Below are positions 1 through 8,406 of a stretch of 23,447 nucleotides of DNA, piece after piece. Origin of the DNA: Pseudomonadota bacterium (GTDB lineage Bacteria > Pseudomonadota > Gammaproteobacteria > Burkholderiales > Burkholderiaceae); assembly GCA_023441105.1 (NCBI GenBank), contig JAEZQX010000418.1:1-23447 (forward strand), in the 5' to 3' direction. Made by a program: the position numbers and the translations under genes. The notes below the pieces were generated by a model. That model did not search any database and was not told the DNA's origin. It was given only the letters and a program-made list of their open reading frames with translations. Each line of letters begins with the position of its first letter. Position 1 is the stretch's first letter.

Positions 1-1868
1 AGATCTACACCGACACCGGCGGTCGCAACTGGAACCTGACCTGGACGTCCTACCTCAGCGACAGCCTGTCGATGAAGCTGATGTACGGCAAGAACGAGCG
101 GGAGGCGTTCAACCGCTCGCTCAGCGACATCGAATGCAACCGCGTGGTGGCCGACAGCGACATCGAGCGGCCCGACGTGCCGCTGGGCTGCACCACCAAC
201 AGCTCGGTGCAGGCGCGCAACGACGATCGCGAGGCGGCGCGCGCCGACTTCGAGTGGTCGCTCGGCGACCACCTGCTGCGCTTCGGCCTCGACCACGAGA
301 AGAACACGTCCGACTATGACCGCCACTATCCCGGTCCCGGCGCCATCTACTACAACATCTACCCGGGCAGCCCCGGCGACACGATCGACAACGGTGGCGT
401 GATCCCGGAGGGCTACGACGGCTACGTGCGCGCGCGACGCTACGAGATCACCGGCACCTTCGAGACGATCAACTCGGCCTACTACCTCGAGGACAACTGG
501 TCGATCACCGAGAACTTCCTGCTCAACGCCGGCCTGCGCCTGGACATGTTCGACAACAAGGACAGTTCCGGCCGCAGCTACATCAAGATGGACGACATGC
601 TGGCGCCGCGCCTGGGCTTCTCCTGGGACATGCACGGCGACGGCACCACCAAGCTGTTCGGCAACCTCGGGCGCTATTTCCTGCCGGTCGCAAACGTGAT
701 CAACATCAAGCAGGCCGGCGGCCTGCTCGACGAGCGCACCTATTACGCCTTCGACGGCTTCCAGATCATCGAACGCGGTGGCTCCAGCTACGCGATGCCG
801 CTCCTCGGGCCGCAGATCGGCGCCGTGGACGACTCGCAGGGCGACGGCACCGTCGGCGACCTGCGTTCGGAAGTCGACCGCGACATGGACCCGGTGTACC
901 AGGACGAGGCCATCCTCGGCTTCCAGCAGATGATCGACGACAAGTGGTCGTGGGGCGTCAGCGGCACCTACCGCCGCCTGCACAACGCGATCGACGACAT
1001 GGAGATCAGCGCCACGCCGCAATGCGGCGAGGACGGCTACGTCGGCTGGGTGATGGCCAACCCGGGCCAGGAAGTGACCGTGTGGGGCGATACCAACTGC
1101 GACGGCGATGCCGACGGCTGGATCACCATCGACACCTCGCGCGAAGGCTGGGCCATGTACGACAGCGAGGGCAACTACCTTGGCCAGCGCGGCTGGGTCT
1201 CGCCCAAGCGCACCTACAAGGCGCTCGAGTTCCAGGTCGACCGCGCCTGGGACGGGCAGTGGGCGCTCAACGCCTCCTACACGCTGTCCTGGAGCCAGGG
1301 CAACGCCGAAGGTCCGGTCAACTCCGACACCGAGTTCGACGACACCGGCCGTACCGAGAATTTCGACGACCCGTGGGTCAACTACGGCGGCGACGGCTAC
1401 CTGCCCAACGACCACCGCCACCAGATCAAGGCGCGCGGCACCTACGCCCTCAACGAACACTGGCGCCTCGCCGGCAACCTCGACATCCAGTCGGGCACGC
1501 CGATCACCGGCTTCGGCGTCGGCAATCCGTTCGATGGCAGCAACTACCACAGCTACTTCATCTGCGTGGAGAACTGCGACGGCCCCTCCGAAGAGCGCGT
1601 CTACGTCAACTCGCCGCGCGGCAAGTACGGCCGCACGCCGTGGACCTACGACTTCGGCGCCAGCGTCGCGTGGCTGACGCCGATCGGCGACAAGGGTCGG
1701 CTGCAGGTGAAGTTCGCCGTCTACAACCTGTTCAATTCGCAGCGCACCACGGCCGTCGACCAGGACCTGCAGACGACGATTTCCGATTCCACCAACGCCT
1801 CGTTCCGGCAGCCGATCCGCTTCCAGTCCCCACGCTTCGCCCAGCTGACGATCTCGGCTGATTTCTGA
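1..1868 (+). CDS. TonB-dependent receptor, Oar-like, C-terminal part (5' end outside window)
   Basis: This is the beta-barrel part of an outer-membrane TonB-dependent receptor. The frame is open from the first full codon at position 3, and the stop is TGA at 1866-1868. About 621 residues are present. The N-terminal signal, any carboxypeptidase-like domain and the plug lie upstream of the window. Visible signs of a barrel are alternating aromatic/polar strands, long Asp/Gly/Asn-rich loops, the phrase NLGRYFLPVANV, which I associate with Oar-type receptors, and a final Phe (...LTISADF), typical of the outer-membrane insertion signal. Several Cys residues sit in putative surface loops, including a loop reading DTNCDGDADGW that looks like a calcium-binding DxNxDGxxD loop. 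The substrate cannot be told from sequence. It could be any Oar/CirA-like receptor; the TonB-dependent barrel class is fairly sure. Confidence 0.85.
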   Translation, partial: IYTDTGGRNWNLTWTSYLSDSLSMKLMYGKNEREAFNRSLSDIECNRVVADSDIERPDVPLGCTTNSSVQARNDDREAARADFEWSLGDHLLRFGLDHEKNTSDYDRHYPGPGAIYYNIYPGSPGDTIDNGGVIPEGYDGYVRARRYEITGTFETINSAYYLEDNWSITENFLLNAGLRLDMFDNKDSSGRSYIKMDDMLAPRLGFSWDMHGDGTTKLFGNLGRYFLPVANVINIKQAGGLLDERTYYAFDGFQIIERGGSSYAMPLLGPQIGAVDDSQGDGTVGDLRSEVDRDMDPVYQDEAILGFQQMIDDKWSWGVSGTYRRLHNAIDDMEISATPQCGEDGYVGWVMANPGQEVTVWGDTNCDGDADGWITIDTSREGWAMYDSEGNYLGQRGWVSPKRTYKALEFQVDRAWDGQWALNASYTLSWSQGNAEGPVNSDTEFDDTGRTENFDDPWVNYGGDGYLPNDHRHQIKARGTYALNEHWRLAGNLDIQSGTPITGFGVGNPFDGSNYHSYFICVENCDGPSEERVYVNSPRGKYGRTPWTYDFGASVAWLTPIGDKGRLQVKFAVYNLFNSQRTTAVDQDLQTTISDSTNASFRQPIRFQSPRFAQLTISADF

Positions 1869-1884
1869 AGCGCGCTCCCCGGCG

Positions 1885-1915
1885 GCCCGGCTGGTTGCGA
1901 GCCGCGGCTTTTTTT
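1885..1915 (+). terminator. Rho-independent terminator after the TonB receptor
   Basis: The hairpin arms are GCCCGGCT (1885-1892) and AGCCGCGGC (1900-1908), with one bulged C at 1905 and a 7-nt loop. Seven T follow at 1909-1915. It lies 17 nt after the receptor stop and 45 nt before lysA, so it separates the receptor from the next operon. Confidence 0.7.
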
Positions 1916-1959
1916 CCGCCGGCGCGCACCCGTGCCGCCGGCCCGGGACGAAGCAAGCC

Positions 1960-3246
1960 ATGCCTGCCGGCCTCGAACCTGCCGACACCCATCCTGCCGT
2001 CCGGCACGCTCTGGAGGGCGTGACCTGCGCGGCGCTGGCGCACGCGTGCGGCACGCCGCTGCATGTCTATTCGGCCAGCATGATCCGCGCCCGCATCGGC
2101 GAATTGCAGGCGGCGCTCGCCGGGCTCGACGCGCTGGTGTGCTACGCCGTCAAGGCCAACCCGGTCCGTGCCATCCTCGCCCTCATGGCCGAGGCCGGGC
2201 TCGGTGCCGACGTCGTTTCGGCCGGCGAAATGCAGCGCGCGCTGGCGGCCGGCATCCCGGCGGGGCGGATCGTCTTTTCCGGCGTCGGCAAGCAGTCCGG
2301 GGAGATCGACCAGGCCCTCGCCGCCGGCATCGCGCGCTTCAACGTCGAATCGCGCGACGAACTGGAATTCCTGCAGCGCCGTGCCGCGGACGCCGGCACG
2401 CTGGCCACGGCCTCCGTGCGCATCAACCCCGATGTCGATGCCGGCACCCATGCGAAGATTTCCACCGGCCGTCGCGGCGACAAGTTTGGTGTCGGCTTCG
2501 ACGAGGCACGGCACTGGTTCGCCTCCGCCGCCACGCGACCGGCGGTGCGGCTGGACGGCCTGCACGTGCATATCGGCTCGCAGATCCTCGATCCCGCGCC
2601 GTTCGCCACGGCGTTCGCGCGCGTCGATGCCTTCCGCCGCGAACTGGAACAGGCGGGCCAGCGGGTGGCGTGCATCGACATCGGCGGTGGAGCGGGCGTG
2701 CGCTATCGCGAAGGCGACGTGGCGTTGTCCGCCGAGGCATGGATCGGCGCCGCGCGCGCGGCCATTGCCGGCTTCGGCGGACGCCTGCTGCTGGAACCCG
2801 GGCGCTGGCTGGTGGCCGAGGCCGGCGTGCTGCTGGCGCGCGTGATCCGCGTGAAGCGGTCGGGCGAGCGCGATTTCCTGGTGCTCGATGCCGCCATGAA
2901 CGACCTGCAGCGGCCGAGCCTGTACGATGCCTGGCACGACATCGTGCCGCTCGTCGATGCACGGCGTCCGCTGCGCGACTACGACGTGGTCGGCCCGGTG
3001 TGCGAGACGGGCGACACCTTTGCCCGCGCACGGCGCCTGCGCGAATGCGTGGCGGGCGACCTGGTGGCGATCGAGGCGACCGGCGCCTATGGTGCCTCCA
3101 TGGCATCGACCTACAACTCGCGCCCGCTCGCGGCGGAAGTGCTGGTGGACCGCGGCCGCTGGGCGCTGGTGCGGCGACGGCAATCGTTCGAGGAAATGAC
3201 CGCCGGCGAGATGCCGGCACCCGCATGGCAGGGAGGTGGGGCATGA
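1960..3246 (+). CDS. lysA: Diaminopimelate decarboxylase (LysA family, PLP-dependent fold III)
   Basis: The predicted enzyme converts meso-diaminopimelate to L-lysine and CO2 in the cytoplasm, using pyridoxal phosphate. It has 428 aa, the usual length. Visible motifs are YAVKAN (PLP lysine, near residue 66), HIGSQ, the glycine-rich IGGGAG phosphate loop, LLEPGRW, CETGD (catalytic Cys and substrate contact in the alanine-racemase-like family) and GAYGASMASTYNSRP. The wording of several motifs (CETGDTFA, DAAMNDLQRPSLYDA) resembles alphaproteobacterial LysA. The ATG at 1960 is the first good start; the Shine-Dalgarno is weak. The stop overlaps the next gene's start as ATGA at 3243-3246, so the two are probably coupled. 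The neighbours are all periplasmic peptidase or penicillin-binding-fold genes, so it may serve cell-wall amino-acid salvage rather than being the main lysine gene. Another amino-acid decarboxylase of this fold is possible but less likely. Confidence 0.9.
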   Translation: MPAGLEPADTHPAVRHALEGVTCAALAHACGTPLHVYSASMIRARIGELQAALAGLDALVCYAVKANPVRAILALMAEAGLGADVVSAGEMQRALAAGIPAGRIVFSGVGKQSGEIDQALAAGIARFNVESRDELEFLQRRAADAGTLATASVRINPDVDAGTHAKISTGRRGDKFGVGFDEARHWFASAATRPAVRLDGLHVHIGSQILDPAPFATAFARVDAFRRELEQAGQRVACIDIGGGAGVRYREGDVALSAEAWIGAARAAIAGFGGRLLLEPGRWLVAEAGVLLARVIRVKRSGERDFLVLDAAMNDLQRPSLYDAWHDIVPLVDARRPLRDYDVVGPVCETGDTFARARRLRECVAGDLVAIEATGAYGASMASTYNSRPLAAEVLVDRGRWALVRRRQSFEEMTAGEMPAPAWQGGGA

Positions 3247-4466
3247 ACGCAGTCGTACGGATCGCGTCGACGCTGCTGGCGACGGCGCTGGCCGCCTGCG
3301 CGGGTAGCACGTCGTCCCCGCGCACGCCGCCGCCGCTGACGATCGACACCCACGTCGACATCCCGCTCGCGTTCATGGCCGAACCGCGCTTCGATGTCGG
3401 CGGCGACAGCGCCTTGCATGTCGATCTCGGCAAGATGGAACGCGGCGGCCTCGATGCGGCGTTCTTCGTCATCTACGTGGGGCAGGGGCCGCTGACGCCA
3501 GCGGGTTACGCGGAGGCCGTCGGCGAGGCCGCGCGCAAGTACGACGGCATCGAGCGCATGCTGGCACGCTATCCCGATCGCATCCGCCTGGCCCGCACGC
3601 CGGTGGAGGTGCGCGCGAACCACGCGAACGGCGTCCTCTCGGCCATGATCGGCATCGAGAACGCGTACTCGCTCGGGCACGAGCTCGCCCGCCTCGATGC
3701 GGCGTATGCGCGCGGTGCACGCTACGTCGGCCTGGTGCACGTCGGCGCGAACGACCTCTGCACCAGCTCGCAGCCGGACGTGGAACACGGCGAAGCCGAT
3801 CCGGCCGTGGCCGGCATGAGCGACTTCGGCCGCGCGGTGGTCGCGCGCGCCAACGCCCTCGGCATGATGGTGGACGTCTCGCACGCGTCGGATGCCTGCG
3901 TGCGCGATGCGCTGGCCGCCTCGCGCGCGCCGGTCATCGCCTCGCATTCCTCGGCGCGCGCACTGGTGGCTCACCCGCGCAACCTGCCGGACGACCTGCT
4001 CCGCGCCATTGCGGCGAAGGGCGGCGTGGTGCAGGCGGTCGCCTACAAGGAGTTCCTGAAGATCGATCCGGCGCGCAAGGCGGCGGAAAAGGCGCTGGAG
4101 GAGCAGGTCGCGCGCGCCGCCGGGGCTGCCGCATTCGACAGCGAGAAGCATGACGCCCTGCCGCTTTACGTCGAAGGCATGCGCCGTATCCAGGCCGGGC
4201 ATCCGCTGGCGACGCTGGAGGACTTCCTCGACCACGTGCAGCACATCGCGCAGGTGGCGGGAATCGACCACGTCGGCATCGCCTCCGACTTCGACGGCGG
4301 CGGCGAGGTCACCGGCTGGATGGACGCCTCGCAGACGCCCAACGTCACCGCGGGACTGCGCCGGCGCGGCTTCAGCGAGGCCGACATCGCGAAGATCTGG
4401 GGCGGCAACCTGCTGCGCGTCTGGGCTGAGGTCGAAACAATGGCACGCGATGGGGGCGGCCGATGA
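3243..4466 (+). CDS. Membrane dipeptidase (peptidase M19 family), lipoprotein
   Basis: A zinc dipeptidase of the renal-dipeptidase (M19) family, 407 aa, predicted to cleave dipeptides, often with a D-residue at the C-terminal side. It starts with an N-terminal signal and a lipobox (ALAAC, Cys19), so it should be a lipid-anchored periplasmic enzyme. Metal ligands of the family are in place: H37 and D39 (IDTHVDIP), E139 (IGIEN), H214 (VDVSH) and H235 (IASHSSAR), with the active-site Asp region GIASDFDGG near 346-353. The open frame extends upstream to 1932 but that part is the out-of-frame shadow of lysA; the signal peptide fixes the ATG at 3243. It overlaps lysA (ATGA) and also overlaps the next gene (ATGA at 4463-4466), so it is the second gene of a coupled set. 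Confidence 0.92.
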   Translation: MNAVVRIASTLLATALAACAGSTSSPRTPPPLTIDTHVDIPLAFMAEPRFDVGGDSALHVDLGKMERGGLDAAFFVIYVGQGPLTPAGYAEAVGEAARKYDGIERMLARYPDRIRLARTPVEVRANHANGVLSAMIGIENAYSLGHELARLDAAYARGARYVGLVHVGANDLCTSSQPDVEHGEADPAVAGMSDFGRAVVARANALGMMVDVSHASDACVRDALAASRAPVIASHSSARALVAHPRNLPDDLLRAIAAKGGVVQAVAYKEFLKIDPARKAAEKALEEQVARAAGAAAFDSEKHDALPLYVEGMRRIQAGHPLATLEDFLDHVQHIAQVAGIDHVGIASDFDGGGEVTGWMDASQTPNVTAGLRRRGFSEADIAKIWGGNLLRVWAEVETMARDGGGR

Positions 4467-6010
4467 AGGTGCGGCTGCGCCTCGCGGCCCTGTTCCTGCT
4501 GCTGCCGGTCGCCGCCGCGGCGGCCGGGCCGGATACCGCGCGCTACGACGCCGCCTTCGACGCGGCGATGGCGCGCTACCACCTGCCGGGCCTCGCGGTG
4601 GGCGTGATCGAGGACGGCAAGGTCGCCTGGCGCCGCACCGCCGGCGAGCGGATTGCAGGATCGGGTGAGGCCATTACACCGCGCACGCTGTTCAAGATCG
4701 CCTCCAACAGCAAGGCCATGACCGCGAGCGCGCTGGCACGCCTGGTCGATGCCGGCAAACTGCGCTGGGACGATCCCGTCGTGCGCCACCTGCCGGCGTT
4801 CCGCATGGCCGATCCGTGGGTCACGCGCCGCATGACGGTGGCGGACCTCCTGGTGCATCGCAGCGGCCTCGGCGAAGGCGCCGGCGACCTGATGCTGTGG
4901 CCGGAACCCAACGCATTCACCCGCGCCGACATCCTTGCAGGGCTCGGCTGGCTGAAGCCCGCATACGGCTTCCGTGCCGGCTACGCCTACGACAACCTGC
5001 TGTACGTGGTGGCCGGCGAAGTGGCGGCCGCGGCAGGCGGCGCCCCGTACGAGACGGTGGTGCGGCGCGAGGTGTTCGAACCGCTCGGCCTCGGCTGCCG
5101 CGTCGGCGAATGGCGCAGCGCCGATGCCCCCGATGCCGCGCAGCCGCACCGCGTGGTGGACGGGCGCAACGTGCCGCTCGGAGCAGACGGCGCGGTGGTG
5201 CCCGCGATCACCTCGGCCGCCGCCGGCGGCATCCGCTGCAGCCTCGAGGACATGCTCGCCTGGGCGCTTGCGTGGCTCGCGCCCGATGCGAATCAGCAGG
5301 CGTGGCTGTCCGCGGCGCAGCGCGAGGCGATGTGGACTGCCCGCACGCCGATGCCTGTTTCCGCGCGGCGCAAGGCGTGGGACGGCACGCATGTGCTGGC
5401 GTACGCGTTCGGCTTCCGCCTCGCCGACGTCGACGGCGAATGGACGGTTTCCCACACCGGTACGCTGTCGGGCATGTACTCGATGATGATGCTGCTGCCG
5501 GATCGCCGCAGCGGCTTCGTGCTGATGACCAACGGCGAAGGCAGCGAGGCGCGCACGGTGCTCGGGGAAGTGCTGCTGAAGACCTTCACCGATCCGGCCG
5601 ACACGCGCGGCGTAGCGGGCTATGCCGCGTTGCTGGCGCAGGAGGATGCCGCGCCCAGCGCCTCCCGCGTCCCCGACACCTCCTCGCGCCGTCCCGCCAC
5701 CGCGGCAAGCCTGCGCGACCGGCTCGGCATCTGGCGCGACCCCTGGTTCGGCGAGGTGGCGCTCTGCGCGGCAGGCGATGGCGTGGGCTTCGCGTCGGCG
5801 AAATCGCCGCTGCTCGCGGGACGGATCATGGAGGTCGGACCGCGGCGGCTGGTCGACTGGACCGAGGACAGCGTCGATGCGGAGGCATGGCTCGAGTTCT
5901 CCACACGTGACGGGCAGCCGGTGCTCACGATGGCCAAGGTGGATCCCGACGCCGACTTCAGCTACGACTACCAGGACCTCGCCTTCACGCGGGTGCGCGA
6001 CTGTGAGTGA
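4463..6010 (+). CDS. Serine hydrolase, beta-lactamase/PBP-fold (class C-like), exported
   Basis: 515 aa with a clear Sec signal (MKVRLRLAALFLLLPVAAAAAG). The beta-lactamase/D-Ala-carboxypeptidase fold is shown by SNSK (S81-K84, nucleophile and general base), YDN (Y176-N178) and HTG (331-333), the position of the KTG box in esterase- and DD-peptidase-like members. Residues from about 400 to the end form an extra C-terminal domain of the kind often found in periplasmic members of this family (DUF3471-like by position and length, not proven). The substrate could be a D-amino peptide, a beta-lactam or an ester; context with an M19 dipeptidase and a DdpX-type enzyme favours peptide work in the periplasm. 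The start overlaps the upstream stop (ATGA), and the end overlaps the following GTG start by 8 nt. Confidence 0.88.
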   Translation: MKVRLRLAALFLLLPVAAAAAGPDTARYDAAFDAAMARYHLPGLAVGVIEDGKVAWRRTAGERIAGSGEAITPRTLFKIASNSKAMTASALARLVDAGKLRWDDPVVRHLPAFRMADPWVTRRMTVADLLVHRSGLGEGAGDLMLWPEPNAFTRADILAGLGWLKPAYGFRAGYAYDNLLYVVAGEVAAAAGGAPYETVVRREVFEPLGLGCRVGEWRSADAPDAAQPHRVVDGRNVPLGADGAVVPAITSAAAGGIRCSLEDMLAWALAWLAPDANQQAWLSAAQREAMWTARTPMPVSARRKAWDGTHVLAYAFGFRLADVDGEWTVSHTGTLSGMYSMMMLLPDRRSGFVLMTNGEGSEARTVLGEVLLKTFTDPADTRGVAGYAALLAQEDAAPSASRVPDTSSRRPATAASLRDRLGIWRDPWFGEVALCAAGDGVGFASAKSPLLAGRIMEVGPRRLVDWTEDSVDAEAWLEFSTRDGQPVLTMAKVDPDADFSYDYQDLAFTRVRDCE

Positions 6011-6758
6011 ACCGGTGCGCAGGCATCGTTCCGCATCCTTGCTCGGGGCCGTACTTCTGGCGGGCTTCCTTCTTGCCATCCCGCGCGCCCGGGCGGACGC
6101 GGCCGCACAGGAGCCCGTGCTGTCGGATGCGACCACCGCAGCCGAAGCCGGTCTGGTCGATGTCGCGGCGCGCGCACCCGGCATCCGCGTCGACCTGCGC
6201 TACGCCGGCCCGCACAACTTCACCGGCGAACGGGTCGACGGCTACCACGCCCCGCGCTGCTTCCTGCTCGCACCCACTGCCGATGCCCTCGCGAAGGTCC
6301 AGCAGGCGCTGCGTCCGCAGGGAATGCGGCTGCAGGTATTCGACTGCTATCGCCCCGCACGCGCGGTGCGCCATTTCGTCGAATGGGCCGGGGACCTCGC
6401 CGACCAGCGCACCAAACCGACCTATTACCCGCACCTCGACAAGCGTGTGCTGCTGGGGGACTACATCGCGCCGGTTTCCGGCCACAGCCGCGGCGCGACC
6501 GTCGATCTCACCCTGCTGCGCTGTGCGCCCGGGGGCGACGCCTGCACGCCGCTCGACATGGGCACGCCGTTCGATTTCTTCGACGTGCGCGCACACACCG
6601 ACGCGCCCGGCATCACGCCGGTGCAAGCCGCCAACCGCCAGCACCTGCGGAGCGCCATGGAAGCCGCCGGATTCCGCAACTACCCGCTCGAATGGTGGCA
6701 CTACACCTTGCATCCGGAGCCCGCGCCGCGCGTGATGTACGACGTGCCGGTGCAGTGA
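6003..6758 (+). CDS. ddpX: D-alanyl-D-alanine dipeptidase (VanX/DdpX family, peptidase M15D)
   Basis: A zinc dipeptidase that hydrolyses free D-Ala-D-Ala. It has 251 aa from the GTG at 6003, which begins a protein with a signal-like N-terminus (LLGAVLLAGFLLAIPRARA), so it is probably periplasmic, like E. coli DdpX and unlike cytoplasmic VanX. Key residues match the family: R118 (CYRPAR), zinc ligands H161 and D168 (SGHSRGATVD), DMGTPFD at 185-191, and E230 and H233 (EWWH). The E-to-H and H-to-D spacings (3 and 7) are those of VanX. The start overlaps the previous gene by 8 nt, so translation is likely coupled. A longer open frame exists upstream but lies inside the previous gene in another frame. 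No VanS/VanR/VanA-type genes are near, so salvage rather than glycopeptide resistance is the better reading. Confidence 0.93.
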   Translation: MSEPVRRHRSASLLGAVLLAGFLLAIPRARADAAAQEPVLSDATTAAEAGLVDVAARAPGIRVDLRYAGPHNFTGERVDGYHAPRCFLLAPTADALAKVQQALRPQGMRLQVFDCYRPARAVRHFVEWAGDLADQRTKPTYYPHLDKRVLLGDYIAPVSGHSRGATVDLTLLRCAPGGDACTPLDMGTPFDFFDVRAHTDAPGITPVQAANRQHLRSAMEAAGFRNYPLEWWHYTLHPEPAPRVMYDVPVQ

Positions 6759-6876
6759 CGAAGGGCAGGGGCCGATGCGGCGCGCACGGGCGCGCAGGTT
6801 GCTGCCGATGGGTTGTGCCACGCGTGCTGCAGCCCGCGCGCCTTCGATTCCCTTGATCGCTGCCGGGAGACCCGCC

Positions 6877-7923
6877 GTGCGCCACGTCCTCGTCCTGATG
6901 GCCGCCACCCTGCTGGCGGCCTGCGCCTCCTCCGGAGCACCGCGCATGGCTGACATCGATGTCCTGCTGCAACGCTACGACGGCGCCGTTCCCGGCGCCT
7001 CGCTGCTGGTGGTGAAGGACGGCCGCGCGCTGGTGCGCCGCAGTTTCGGCATGGCCGACCTCGAGCACGGCGTCGCAGCCACGCCCGCGACCAACTACCG
7101 CCTGGCTTCGGTCACCAAGCAGTTCACCGCCGCCGCCATCCTGCTGCTGGCCGAAGACGGCAAGCTCGCGCTTGACGACCGCGTGCGTCGCTGGCTGCCC
7201 TCGCTCCCGCCCACAAGCGATGCCATCACGCTGCGCCACCTGCTCACCCACACCGGCGGCCTCGTCGATTACGAGGACCTGATGCCCACCGACCTCGCCG
7301 TGCCGCTGCGCGACGCCGACGTGCTGCACCTGCTGGAACGCGAAGACCGCCTCTACTTCGCGCCCGGTACGCAATGGCGCTACAGCAACGGCGGCTATGC
7401 GCTGCTCGCGCTGGTGGTCGAGCGTGCCTCGGGAACCTCGTTCCCGGACTTCCTCCGCACGCGCATTTTCGGGCCTCTCGGCATGCACGCCACGCTGGCC
7501 TACACCGTCGAAGGACCGCCCGTGCCGCACCGCGCCTTTGGCTACAGCGAACAGGGCGGGCGCTGGACCCGCACCGACCAGAGCCTCACCAGCTCCGTGC
7601 TCGGCGACGGCGGCATCTATTCCTCCATCGACGACCTCGCCCGCTGGGACGCCGCCCTCTACGACGACCGCCTGCTCTCCGACGCCTCCCGCGCGCTCGC
7701 CTTCGCCCCCGCCGTGGCATCGGACGATCCCGCCGTCGCCTACGGCTACGGCTGGCGCATCACCGGCGACACCCTCTGGCACTCCGGTGAAACCATCGGC
7801 TTCCGCAACGTCATCGTGCGCTGGCCGCGGCGGCACTTCACGGTCATCCTGCTGACGAACCGGGATGATCCGGAGCCGTATGCGACGGTGCTGGCGATCG
7901 GGGAACTGTTCGGCGGGAACTGA
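6877..7923 (+). CDS. Serine hydrolase, beta-lactamase-fold lipoprotein
   Basis: 348 aa from the GTG at 6877, chosen because a GGGAGA Shine-Dalgarno (6865-6870) precedes it and the protein then opens with a compact lipoprotein signal (LLAAC, Cys16). An in-frame ATG at 6775 would put an odd Arg/Ala-rich stretch ahead of the signal. Active-site motifs are SVTK (S78-K81), YSN (Y169-N171) and HSG (302-304), as in class C-like beta-lactamases, DD-peptidases and esterases. It lacks the extra C-terminal domain of the gene at 4463. It lies 118 nt after the dipeptidase gene and may share its transcript. Directly downstream is a decayed copy of its own 3' end. The substrate is not known. Confidence 0.87.
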   Translation: MRHVLVLMAATLLAACASSGAPRMADIDVLLQRYDGAVPGASLLVVKDGRALVRRSFGMADLEHGVAATPATNYRLASVTKQFTAAAILLLAEDGKLALDDRVRRWLPSLPPTSDAITLRHLLTHTGGLVDYEDLMPTDLAVPLRDADVLHLLEREDRLYFAPGTQWRYSNGGYALLALVVERASGTSFPDFLRTRIFGPLGMHATLAYTVEGPPVPHRAFGYSEQGGRWTRTDQSLTSSVLGDGGIYSSIDDLARWDAALYDDRLLSDASRALAFAPAVASDDPAVAYGYGWRITGDTLWHSGETIGFRNVIVRWPRRHFTVILLTNRDDPEPYATVLAIGELFGGN

Positions 7924-8059
7924 TGCGTCGTGTTCGACAGACCACCCGCCGGTCAGAACCGAAGAATCCGGACGCGCGAAATCTTGTGCTTCGCTTCCAC
8001 TGCGCAGCGGGGGAACCTGCCCGAAGGGCTGAAGGGAGCGCTCTTGATCTGCGGCGCGA

Positions 8060-8333
8060 GGCACCTGCTGTCGCGAGGTGACGGGCTGCTCACCGGCGCC
8101 TCGCGTGCACTCGCCCTCGCCCCGGTCGTCCTGCCGGACGGTCCGAGGTTGCCTGCGGCCAGGGCTGACGCATCACCGACGATACCCCCTGCATTCCGGC
8201 GAAACCGTCGGGCTCCACAAGGTCATTGTGTGCTGGTCGCGCTGGCATCTCACGGTCATCCTCCTCACCAACCGCGATGATCCGTAGCCGCACCGCACGG
8301 CGGTAGCGATCGGGCGGATGTACGGAGGATAAC
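8060..8333 (+). pseudogene. Decayed duplicate of the 3' end of the beta-lactamase-fold gene
   Basis: This stretch aligns base by base with about 7655-7920. Shared landmarks are a CTGCT...GCCTC block, then GGCGAAACCGTCGG (compare GGTGAAACCATCGG), ACGGTCATCCT, GATGATCCG and GCGATCGGG near the end. Translation of part of it still reads HSGET, then LTVILLTNRDDP, the same wording as the intact gene, but frame shifts precede this and a TAG at 8285-8287 replaces the Glu codon of the original. No start or signal peptide is present. The left edge is fuzzy. The rest of the 435-nt gap (7924-8059 and 8334-8406) shows no convincing gene. Confidence 0.75.
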
Positions 8334-8406
8334 GGGAACCGGGCCGACCTGCCGCTCGGTGCCGTGGGGCTATCCCGGCGCAGGCGTTGCGACCTACCAT
8401 CGGGGC

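Noticed and set aside
1932..3242. Long open frame joined upstream to the M19 dipeptidase, giving 844 aa
   Set aside because: The upstream part is Arg/Ala-rich shadow sequence of lysA in another frame. The lipoprotein signal starts at ATG 3243.
1732..8064. Several long minus-strand open frames (up to 672 aa) opposite the lysA-to-beta-lactamase cluster
   Set aside because: They are opposite well-supported genes in very GC-rich DNA, are rich in Arg/Ala/His, and have no recognisable domains. These are typical antisense shadows.
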